Positions 50,952 to 60,571 of a stretch of DNA of 64,000 nt are shown one piece after another (positions within the stretch are counted from its first letter, which is position 1; each line of letters begins with the position of its first letter). The position numbers were made by a program, and so were the translations under genes. The stretch is from Pristionchus mayeri (taxonomy: Eukaryota; Nematoda; Chromadorea; Rhabditida; Neodiplogasteridae), in the NCBI GenBank assembly GCA_036245805.1, contig BTRK01000001.1, positions 30,325,087 to 30,389,086 on the forward strand, written 5' to 3'. The notes under the pieces were generated by a model that had not been told where the DNA came from, did not search any database, and saw only the letters and a list, made by a program, of their open reading frames with translations.

Positions 50952-51223
50952 CTTTTGCAGTCACTCTTTCTATATTTTGAACGCATTTCCACTTTTCTAT
51001 TTCCAAATATTTTTGTTCCATTTGTTCTATCTGTTTATGTCCCCAAAAGCGCAAAATGATGACTCATTTACGTATTGAGGCAACTAGCCCAGGGGGGCGA
51101 TAATTCCCTATCCGAAGCAGCACTGCCCCTGGGCAATTGACGCGAATGACTGGATGCTTCCGATCTTACTAAAGTTTGAATGAAACATACACTAATCAGT
51201 CTTTCTCCCATCTTCCGTCGACT
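50952..51223. promoter_or_regulatory. Shared P/Q intergenic promoter, copy 2
   Basis: 272 bp between the Q2 and P2 start codons. It carries the same cccctgggcaattgacgcg block and the same ttccgtcgact leader before the P ATG as copy 1. Confidence 0.55.
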
Positions 51224-51945
51224 ATGGCTGCTACTATTGATAGGTAAATTTCTTTTTATTTTGTTAAAAATATGTCGATTGCTTATCATGAAATAACAGG
51301 CATCTGATATCGAGAAATCGGCGATCGCTGTCCAAAATAAGGAATATGTCATCGAAGAAGATCAGAAGACGTTGAAAGAGTTCGCTGGAGATGAAGAGGA
51401 CGACCTCAAAGCCGATGTTGGAATACATCGTGAGCAGGTATTCCATTTATTATTTCCTAATATTTCTTATTTTTATGAGCTAACAATTTCCGGGTAGGGA
51501 GAGACGACAAGAGTAAATTATGCAATATTTTTAGCTCGTTCGAGCATGTCGCGTGCGAAAAAAAATGGCCCTTTCCATAATTCAATGCCTAACTGCAGGA
51601 CTCTCCTCGCCTTAAGATGCGTGGCTCTAATCGTCTCCAGAAGTACTTCACTCGCAGACGCACGTGGACTGAGAGATTCCAGGTGACATTACGAATATTC
51701 GAAAGATCAAAATCACCATTTCGAAAAAGTTCACCTGGAAATCGATCAATTTTTCATATCTTCCACAATATCGATTTCCAGGACTGGTTCAGTTGAATCA
51801 AAGCAATGCAAATCTAGAACTTTGTCTAAAATATTCCGATTCCAGGACTGGCTCAGCTGCCTCCGTACGATCAAGGGAGAGGAGGACGATGAGGTGGAGG
51901 TGCCCAGGAAGACAAAGGCAATGATGAGAAATGATGAACTCTGAA
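51224..51945 (+). pseudogene. Gene P, copy 2: frameshifted at exon 1, intact 3' end
   Basis: Exons 51224-51243, about 51301-51438, 51600-51683 and 51846-51945 correspond one to one to gene P copy 1. Exon 1 is 20 nt instead of 21 (ATT GAT AG|GT against ATC GAT CAG|GT), so canonical splicing puts exon 2 out of frame and reaches a TGA within it. Exons 2-4 are otherwise open in the ancestral frame and encode a longer C-terminus ending EVEVPRKTKAMMRNDEL. Either this is a young pseudogene, or translation starts elsewhere. Confidence 0.6.
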
Positions 51946-52075
51946 GACTGATTGAACCTTATCAAAGGTCTCAACATAATCAATTTTTCTTTCGCTGTAA
52001 TTTACGAATCCGTTGATAAATGAAATTCGAATGGAAAAAAAATGTTTGCTTGAAGTAAACGGCTAACTATACCAT

Positions 52076-52381
52076 CTAATAGGGTTGTAAGATGGTGAGG
52101 AGGGGAAGAGAGTCCGTAATGTTTTCATAGAGCATAATAGTTCGATGTGGCTTGATCAGCGCCCCACTGCTTCCTATGATATGAAATAGCACCTCTTTTG
52201 CAACTGTTTGAGCCAACATGAAACTTTTTCTCTGTGCCATACATTGCTCGATTTTTAGGCAAATGGCGTGAATACGAATTGTATCAGGTTGTAACATAAG
52301 TTTTGTCGCGTCCAATCTCTTATGCATTTTAACCTCAGAAATTCTTCGAATTAATTTAATCTCAATTTCGTTATTCATCAT
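52076..52381 (-). CDS. Uncharacterised open frame linked to the P/Q cluster
   Basis: An open frame of 101 aa (starts MMNNEIEIKLIRRISEV, ends LPLLTILQPY). Degenerate versions of its 3' half lie just after P1 (about 50285-50500) and at 55380-55500, and a fragment of its middle at about 53525-53555. It may be an exon of a Q-like gene; the open frame at 52482-52736 upstream could be another exon. No domain recognised and no solid splice model. Confidence 0.3.
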   Translation of the reverse strand: MMNNEIEIKLIRRISEVKMHKRLDATKLMLQPDTIRIHAICLKIEQCMAQRKSFMLAQTVAKEVLFHIIGSSGALIKPHRTIMLYENITDSLPLLTILQPY

Positions 52382-53610
52382 CAGTGAGGACCTTCGTACT
52401 CTTTCTTACGCGCTTTACTTCAGTCCTGTCAAGGCAGTTGAGGAGGCACATTAGTCAGACAAAGTTGTACTGAGATAAGGATTACAAATCATTTTCACGC
52501 ATCAGCTCTTCTTGAAAAGGATAAATTATGCCGATTTTGTGTGATTTGCGTAAAGTACTACATATGTGCATAATTTTAAACCACTCACGGATAATGACAA
52601 ACGAAAATCGTTCTAGAAATGTAGACGAGTTTGTATAATGTGGATGGTTGGTGACGGTCGCGAAAACTTTCGCAAGCCGAATTTTCTTCTCAATAGATAT
52701 CCAGATCCAAATAGTGGTGGAATATAGTTCACCCAAAGTGGTCAGTATGCAGACAAAGTTAGGGGTAGATTGGGTTCTGTTGAGATAAGTGGCTCCATTC
52801 AGAACGATGGTATGTAAATTAAACTAATGAAATCGGCACTTTGTTCATATTCCTACCTCGCACACATGTTCAATATCTGATTTGTTGTGTCCATCCTAAC
52901 CATAAACCCTTCCCTTACTAGTATCTACTTGGGATAAGTTTGAAAATAAATAGCTTTTGAATGACAATCTTTAATTCGAAACACCTAAACTTGCATATTT
53001 TGGTAAAATTGTGCGCGAATTGAATTAATAAAAATTCAAATTTCCCACAAGTGGAGTGTTCTTTCTCTCACTTGTTTAATGATAAATTATACCTCCATGA
53101 GTGGTAATTGGAACGCTCTTATGTTAGTCACTGTTGTTGCAATTCTGGATTCAGAAGAGTTGGTCAAGTTGGCTACGAATCAGCGGCTAACCTTACACTC
53201 AGTGAAGTATATCTTTGATTCCGCTCAACATAGCACCATATCTGGCGTATATTTTGAAAGAGCATTGACGGGGTATATCACCATGCTGTAGAAGTTTGGT
53301 TCATTATTCATCTCTGCGAACTAGCACCTGATCAAACGAATTAAAAAAATCTGCACCAAATTTAAATCAGTTCATATTAATATTTTTCGCACAGCCAGCG
53401 TGCGCAGTTCAGCTCTACCCTATGGTTTGAATGTGCATGAACACCCCAAACATATACTAGGAGGTCAGGCATTGATAATGTTTGAGAAGTATCCTTCATG
53501 GAAATATTGTGAACCTCCGAAATGCGACAAAACTTATGTTACAACCTAATACCTCAGATTAAAAAAGAGCTCAAATCGCTCAAATGGAGGGATCAATGCA
53601 TTTATCGAGA

Positions 53611-54153
53611 TTAATCACTTAGAGCGTAATCGTCGGGGTCAGTTACAGATACATAGAGCGGATTGGACAAATGAATTCCAAGAAAAGATACATTAGGAAA
53701 ACGTTCGCCAGCGTCTGCAACAAACGTTTTCTCAGTGAATAAATTGCTCTTCATAAGTGTGTTCACTACAAAGTAGGGAAGGTTCTCCGAATTAATAAAT
53801 TGTGGTAAAAGTTCGCATCTGAATGTAACGAGTCCCGAATAGACAATCTCAGCATCTTCCATGGTTAAATAATTTTGCTCTCTAACCATATGCCATAATA
53901 ATAAGACCCTGTAGTTGAGGTATTCCTTTGAAATTTGCTTTTCTTCGTCAGTCATGTTGTCGACGTGGATCCGCTCACTCTCGTTTGCGGTAGCATAGAA
54001 ATCGTGGATGAGAGGCAATAATGGATCGATATTCGAATCTCTCCTATTCATGATATCTTGAAGAAGTGAAAATATTGCATTTCGCGCACATGCCATATCT
54101 ATAAAACGTTTTTTGTTGAATCTTAACGAAAATGCATATAATATGGATAACAT
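53611..54153 (-). CDS. Gene Q, copy 3: longest copy, uncharacterised
   Basis: An open frame of 180 aa. The part from about 54096 (MACARNAIFSLLQDIMNRRD) may be the true exon, because a tatag acceptor-like site sits just before it. The sequence is helical in character, with SKEYLNYRVLLLWHMVREQN and the end NPLYVSVTDPDDYALSD shared with copy 2. I could not assign it to a family; a divergent ligand-binding-like helical domain is only a thought. No P partner is found next to it. Confidence 0.5.
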   Translation of the reverse strand: MLSILYAFSLRFNKKRFIDMACARNAIFSLLQDIMNRRDSNIDPLLPLIHDFYATANESERIHVDNMTDEEKQISKEYLNYRVLLLWHMVREQNYLTMEDAEIVYSGLVTFRCELLPQFINSENLPYFVVNTLMKSNLFTEKTFVADAGERFPNVSFLGIHLSNPLYVSVTDPDDYALSD

Positions 54154-55294
54154 AACCAGGGTGAATAAGCTAAACAGCTGCTATCATAAACAGATTGTCC
54201 GTTGCATCCAGTCTATCATATTCAGTCAATAGTTTTTCGGAAGAATATATTATGGAAGAGTAAAAAAGTGTACGGTAGCTTACACAATGCACAATATAAA
54301 AATGTAATTAATAAATATATTTAATTCGACGAAGTATCCTAAATGACGGATCAAAGGAATAAAGTTGTTGGTCGACTAAATATGAAGACCGTTTCCGATT
54401 GGGGCGATGCTTGTTTTCACTCAGGCACGAAGAATAAAGCGTTCCCGCAGGCGTGTTTTTTCTAGCATCAGTCTTATGATGAGTGCGCCTCTGATTTTCT
54501 AATATATTATTAGCAGATCCATCATTAGAGACCGCAGGCTCCGCCCACTTAGGAGGAGAAAGAGGCGCGTCGAAATCTGGCTTTCAAAATGACGCAGCGA
54601 ATGCTTATCCAAAAAATATGGAAAAAATATTTTTGGGTACGTCTAACTAGTGTCTATAAACGACAGGGTGCCCGTCATGCATTATCTTATCAGAAATATC
54701 TAAAAAAGACCGATTTAGGGTTCATGATAGGGAAATGGAAAGGTTCCGACGACAATTCTTAACACGGGCATGGTGTGATGAATAGTTACTGCTTTCAGGC
54801 GTCGATTGACACCGAGAACGTATTTTTAGGATTTTTTCCGATTAATCATTTCATTTCAAAGGTTCAAGAGCGTGCGCTAATGGAACTGCAAAGGGGTGGT
54901 GCTTCCCCTCTCCTTTCTCGCTTGTCTCTCACCCGGCGCGTGCAGAGAGCGCGCGCTCTAGAGGACCTTTGCCTTTCCTCTCCACCTCGAGCCAAGCTCG
55001 ATGCGAAGCTATGCTCAAACTTTTGGAGAAACGAGGCAGAGCGGGCTCCGCCCGCTTCGCTCTCGTCCCGATTTCGACTACCTTTCCGTTGTGACTCTTT
55101 CGAGGTGTTTTTGGGCCATAACTCGAGTCAAAGATAAGATATCGCCAAACGGCAAAAAGTATGACCTTATTTAACCTCAACGGGATACATTGGACCCGCA
55201 AATGACCCTGCCAAAGCATTTCGGTCACCCACATTGCGGTATCTATCCATAATATAACTGTAAAATACTCAAAAAGAGCAAGAGAGAGTATCTA
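54154..55294. other. Spacer between gene Q copy 3 and the last duplicated block
   Basis: No gene recognised. 54870-55125 is GC-rich with short inverted strings (gcgcgtgcagagagcgcgcg) and may be a decayed hairpin element. Confidence 0.4.
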
Positions 55295-55505
55295 CATTAT
55301 CAATTTCTCTTTCGCTGTAAGTTGAATCCATTGATAAAGTGCAACATGAATCAATATTTGCTTGAAATATACGGCTACTACATAAAACTATCTAATATGG
55401 TTCTAAGATGGTGGGGGGAGAGGAAGAGATTCCGCAATGTTCGAGTAGCGAATAATTCGAAGTCGCTATATCAGTGCGCACATTGCGTCCTATGATACGA
55501 AGTAG
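55295..55505. repeat. Third copy of the P 3' flank
   Basis: Similar to the sequence following P1 (about 50205-50400) and P2 (about 51975-52200): tttctttcgctgtaa, cggctaacta/cggctactac, gtaagatggtgag/ctaagatggtggg and the agattccgcaatgtt/agtccgtaatgtt string. It marks a third, otherwise lost, duplication unit. Confidence 0.65.
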
Positions 55506-55625
55506 TAGGGTTGGTAATACGAGGGGAGGTAGCGAGCTCGTTACGCCTTTCCTCCCGTTATTTAACAATCCGATGAGGTGGAGGCGTTACGAGCTCGCTA
55601 CCTCCCCTCCTATTTGCCAACCCTA
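55506..55625. repeat. Hairpin element, family H4
   Basis: 120 bp with ends tagggttggtaatacgaggg and the complementary cctcctatttgccaacccta, and inner arms gaggtagcgagctcgttacg / cgttacgagctcgctacctc. A relative with gaggtagcgat / atcgctacctc arms is at 61315-61399, next to nep-C. Confidence 0.8.
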
Positions 55626-55772
55626 CAAAGTAGCCCTCTTTTGCACCCGAAACGAATGACTCGTCTCAATTCTCATGCACTCTACAGAGACTTGTTGTTC
55701 TTCCTCCCTCTATTTCTCCTCTCCCTTATCCACAGTCTTCCTCTGTAGCAAATTCAAAGCAAATGCGAATGG

Positions 55773-55778
55773 TTTATT
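55773..55778 (-). terminator. poly(A) signal of nep-B
   Basis: AATAAA on the minus strand about 35 nt after the nep-B stop, in the same TGAATAAACCATTCG context as nep-C. Confidence 0.7.
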
Positions 55779-55812
55779 CAAATTTTAGAATTATTGAATC
55801 TGCTCTCCATAT

Positions 55813-58800
55813 TCATCTTCTTTTCGAGATTTCATTCGAAAATACGGGGCACATCGATTTCTGAAAATCGTCGTGTACTTGGAACTAATTCCGGATTATA
55901 TCCGAAATGGATAAATAACTAATTGGATTCAATTCATGATTGTTTACTATGGCCATGGGAAAAACAGAAAAAATGGTCAGAAGGTTCTCTTTATGGATTC
56001 ACCTCAGGGAAGACCATGGGGTCGTTGTCATAGCAGCCGAAGGTTTGCTTGAAATCGGGCAGTTGGCCGAGCATTCCATTCACTATGTACAGCCATCCGC
56101 TATGAACGTCATCGGGATACTGCCACTGGGCACTGAGAAAGTCAAGATTTAAGAAATATCTTCCTTCGAATCCCGTATGAAAGAGATCGAAAACAATTGT
56201 GTCTGTATTTCAATTTTTTAATCGAAATTAACGAACGCATAGTCGGAAAAACATTCGCTTGCTGCGAGAGTATTGTAAAATAGCTCCCTGTGAGTCATGT
56301 TGAGATCGGGGAAAACGATTTCCTGAAAGGTATTAATTGACGAGCCACAATAAATTTTTATTGGAAATAGTTATAAGAGCCCGTTGCGTAAGAATCGGAC
56401 AATCGCTGGCATCGGCCAAAAAGGTCAAGTCGCTGAAACTCTGTATTCTGGGGTTTTCTTGTATGCTGATGACGATAGGCATATTCATTTTGCTCAAAGA
56501 TTGGTCGTTGGCTCCAGATGGCGTCACTTCGAAAAAAACTTTTGCGAATATCTATATTTCGGAGGTCACTAAAATTAAGTGCGAATTATTTCCTGGGTAA
56601 AATTGGATGGCTTTCCCAGAGATAAAAGATATCGGAGAGACTACCACAGTTCGAACCCTCATGATGAGAGCGGCAGAAAGTGATTTTTTGCCAGCGAAAT
56701 CGGCTGTCGGACTTGGCATCTTCCCTTGATCTACCCCAGTCTCTCGTTCGGTTGACCTCTTCTCTCCGCTGCGCCTCTCCTCCCTCTCGCCTATCGCCGA
56801 TTTCGCTGGCAAAAAACTCACTTTCTGCCGCAAAAAATCTTATGGCGATGTGTTTTCTTACATTTGAGCACATATTTTGATTCCTCTCATCAAGAGGGTT
56901 CGAACTATGGTAGTCTCTCCGATATCTTTTATCTCTGTGAAAAGTTTGATTTTACAAATTTATTTTTAAAAATCGTGAAAGATGAACTAGACAGGCGTGA
57001 TCTCCATCCAATTCTGCCCCGGAAATAATTCGCACTTAATTTTAGTGCCGTAAGAAATCTAGATATTCGGAAAAGTTCGATTTCGACGTGACGCCATCTG
57101 GAGCCAACGACCAATCTTTGAGCAAAATGAATATACCTATCGTCATCAGCATACAAGAAAACCCCAAAATACAGAGTTTCAGCGATTTGACGTTTTTAGC
57201 CTTTGCCAAACATCGTCAAAATTGTCCGATTCTTACGCAAACGGGCTCATAAAAACATTCACATAAAACCTCACATCAAGCTTTGATCCCATCATTTTCT
57301 GCAGATCTCTGAATGTAATTTGAACTCCAAAAACATCAGCACTATCCTCATTTGCCGTAAAATTAGATGAGCATGTTTTCTGAAATCAATATTCATACGT
57401 GACATTTTTTTTCTTCACTGCTCGTTTGCGCAAAATGCGATTAACCTCAGTGAATCTGCTGCAAACTCGGTCCATGTGCTGCACAACGCACTTCTTTCCA
57501 TGGAAATGTTCGCTGCAAGTGTGGTGTCATCATTGAATCAAGCAATTAAAGGAGGAGTAAATGCAAACGCGCGCACGGTTGGAATATGTTTCACCTAGTG
57601 ACGCACTCTCTTCAAGTCGCGTGCTATCTCGCCCCTTCCCTGAGCTTTCCCTGATCTGGCTCCCAGCCAACTAGCGATAACTCTGTTCGGAATGGATATA
57701 TCAACGTGAAAATTTCGGAGCTTCTTATCGTTGTGGAGCTCTAGGCAATGCATATGATAGCTTCAAAAATTTAATTTTGAGTTTACTCCTCCTTTAACCA
57801 ATCACTGAACTTATGAAGAATATAGTACATTGTAATAAGGTAAGAAACGTATCCATCTGGCATATCTAGTGATACATACCTGATATCTTCGATAATCCCA
57901 AAAACATCCGAACGATGTACGAATTGAATTTGATGGTATAATTCATGAGCAAAGATGTAGCCAGTGTACGCAATCTAGAAGAAAATATAATTATATGTGC
58001 TCTGTTCTTTGTTTATTTTTTTATTTTGTAATAAACAAAAATCTCACCAGAATAGATGTTTGAGCGGCGAACGAGGCTTGAAGAGTGTAAATATGATTCA
58101 TTATAATCATTGGAGCCGATTTGGTAAACACAATTTCTGTTTCTGGTTTTATAGATGAAGCCTTAGGATATGCAGGGAAATCGATCATTTTTGTTGCGTG
58201 AAATCTGAAAATTTTTGAATATTTTTGTTATTTCTTTGAATGGCCTTGGTAATTCGTTCATCAAAGTCACATAAGCGAGCGATCTAGCAAAAAAGAACCG
58301 CAGCCGAGGCATGAGCGATAGATCGGACCTGTAGGAATGTTAATGCTGATAGTAGTGTTCAGCACTTCTACAATATTTAACCCGCCCCCTCTCCTCCCTT
58401 ATCATTTTTCATTACCTCCCCATCACAAAGGGGTTGTGCGACCGAAAATCGGGGAAAATCGGGGGTGGGCCAAATATCCAAAAAGTGAGTGAAATAAGGA
58501 GAGGAAGGCCCGTTTATCGAGCTCTAGGATTATTTTACTTACAGAAATTCATAGTGCTTCTTCATTATGGTAAAATATCTGTTCCAAGTGTCTTCTTTAG
58601 CTTCATCTGGTATTGAGTAACGTTTTGCAAATATCACCTAATAATTTCTGTAGTAGATCAGGGGTATGAAAAAACAATTCACAGCGTAAGACAAGTTGCC
58701 GATGTATCTTGTCAGAATATTTTTACGGGTGTATCCGAATCTATCTTCTTTTATGCTCGATTTGGCATCCTAAAAATTATTTAGGCAACATATTAATACC

Positions 58801-59976
58801 GTTATTCTACCGTAATCCCGTTCAAATATTCATCTATGATATACTTCAAAATAGTCTCAATCCGCTCATGAGCAACGTTGCGAATCCATTCTTTTCTATT
58901 GCAGTACAATTAAAATTATCAATTACAAAATAACGAACGTTCTCACAATGTCCATCAGAATTCCTTCGAAGTGCATTATATTCTCCATTTTTGCAATATA
59001 CTGTGTATGCATTTCAATGTAAATGTGAATGAGAAAGTATTTTTACCGATTTTTCTACCATCTCAAATGAAAATAACATGAAATAGTAAATTTTCATGGT
59101 GAGCGCGTTGACAATATTCTGAAAATTTAAGCCAGTCGAAGAAATGTACAAATTCTTACGGTTCGACTTCGATTGAGTGCTTCCCGTAGTAGATGACTGT
59201 ACTTGAACTTTTGCTCGTATGTTTTACCGAAAATAAATGAATCTCTTGACATAGCCAACAGTGTTTCGGTAGAATTTCTGAATGTAATTGCTTTATTGAA
59301 GGATTCTGCCATAGACGTGTAGAAACCCTAATTAAAGCATTTTTTCCTGGGGCGTCAAGTGATTTTCGATCGGCCGCCCCATCCCATCGATGAGGAGGCA
59401 GTGCGGCCAAAAATGGTGGAAATAGACCATGAAATGAGTAGGTCGAGGGTGGGAAAAAAGGAAGAAATGCGACATTACTCTATTACAACCCAGCCTAGTG
59501 CCTCTGAATATATAATAGAGATGTTATTTTTGGATTGTTTAAACACCTTACATCTGATTTATTGCAGAGCGAATGGCCTCCGTGTCACTGTAGAGAAAAT
59601 TATCCGAATGAATAGTCGTTCTTATGTGCTGAAAGCCTTTAGAAGTCATCTTGTCGAGTTTATACCCTTCCGATATGTTAAAATAAACCCAAGAAACCTG
59701 CATAAAAATGCCATCTTCAGTGCTTGGCTTTATCTTTTCCACGATTTCCTTCATTATATTTAACGGTGCCGCAAACTATGACCATTTAGATATATCTTTA
59801 ATGAACAAGAAAAATCAAAATAAACTTCCTACCTTCGTCTTAATGTCTGCTCGAGTAAAATTTCGAGGGCACAATCTACGGTAGAAGTTATCGCAGGGAT
59901 CGATTGAAGTATTGACGACTTCGCTTTTGAGATGTTCGTAGAAGAAATCGGTCTCGAAGAAGTAGTTAGCGTACAT
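55813..59976 (-). CDS. nep-B: M13 (neprilysin-like) metallopeptidase lacking the signal-peptide exon
   Basis: Paralog of nep-A. Seventeen exons on -: 59833-59976, 59698-59775, 59552-59628, 59160-59277, 59047-59118, 58939-59000, 58811-58895, 58683-58769, 58543-58637, 58245-58328, 58048-58204, 57880-57974, 57446-57512, 57275-57379, 56237-56322, 56003-56132, 55813-55860 (1590 nt, 529 aa). It has IDPCDNFYRRLCPRN, HELYH at residues 363-367, EDSAD-type ExxxD at 418-422, SGWLYIVNGMLGQLPDFK, and the terminal KSMCPVFSNEISKRR exon. The 5' flank aligns with that of nep-A down to ctctcgttgagtggttcc and then joins almost directly to the equivalent of nep-A exon 2, so the 72-nt signal exon and intron 1 are missing; the first ATG (MYANYFFETDFF) is used here. 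It may therefore be cytosolic or non-secreted unless an upstream exon exists. Intron 10 begins GC (58243-58244). Intron 14 is filled by FB4; introns 3 and 9 hold H3 elements. Confidence 0.88.
56371..57252. repeat. Foldback element FB4 (~880 bp) in nep-B intron 14
   Basis: Outer arms start ataagagcccgttgcgtaag (56372) and end cttacgcaaacgggctcata (57252). A second inverted pair inside (gagactaccacagttcgaac against gttcgaactatggtagtctc) and a third around gccagcgaaatcggc / gccgatttcgctggc show nesting. It takes up nearly the whole intron 56323-57274. Confidence 0.88.
58383..58486. repeat. MITE-like element, family H3, in nep-B intron 9
   Basis: Shares cttatcatttttcatt, tccccatcacaaaggggttg and gggccaaatatcc with the copy at 61114-61278. 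The left terminal repeat is missing. Confidence 0.65.
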
Positions 59977-60550
59977 TTGGAACTAAATCTTGGAACCACT
60001 CAACGAGAGGGGAGAGGAGGAAAATGAATGGAGAGATCAATTCCAATTATGGAGGACAAAGGAAAGGAAAGCGCAATTGCAGAGGAGGGAAACATGCAAA
60101 ATCGATATCCTCTTGTAGAGAGACCAAACGCCGTTATGATCGTTGTTGTTTTTGGAAACTAATTGGCGTGATTAGATGATTAGGCCATGTTGCTTATTGC
60201 CTACGTGTTCAAAGCGATGAACAGGCAATATAACAGGAGCGTATGATCAAATAAATCGATGCTTATTCTGAAAGAGACGAGACAGTGCAGAAAACGACAG
60301 ATATCCCTCTAATATGTGCATGTGCTCTCGCTTTCGGAGCGAATATTTCAATGTCAACTAAGCATCGAGCGATGAGATTAACGAAGCATTTGCGAATTGT
60401 GTACTTAAACAATGTTTCAAAATATAAAATGGAGCCGTTATTTTCACGAACGCTCGCAAAAAGGGTTCGAAATCAAACAATTTATTCTTGAACATTCTCC
60501 TCTAACACTCCCACTCCCCATAGTGGAGATTTCAGACAAAATTCGAATGG

Positions 60551-60556
60551 TTTATT
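60551..60556 (-). terminator. poly(A) signal of nep-C
   Basis: AATAAA on the minus strand about 16 nt after the nep-C stop, in the conserved TGAATAAACCATTCG context. Confidence 0.7.
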
Positions 60557-60571
60557 CATTGAATCTCCTCT

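Noticed and set aside
52076..54153. Assignment of gene Q to nuclear hormone receptor ligand-binding domains
   Set aside because: The helical character invited it, but I could not find the diagnostic motifs, so it is left uncharacterised.
54775..55137. 120-codon open frame on the plus strand
   Set aside because: Low-complexity Arg/Ser composition in a GC-rich inverted stretch, with a competing minus-strand frame of similar size.
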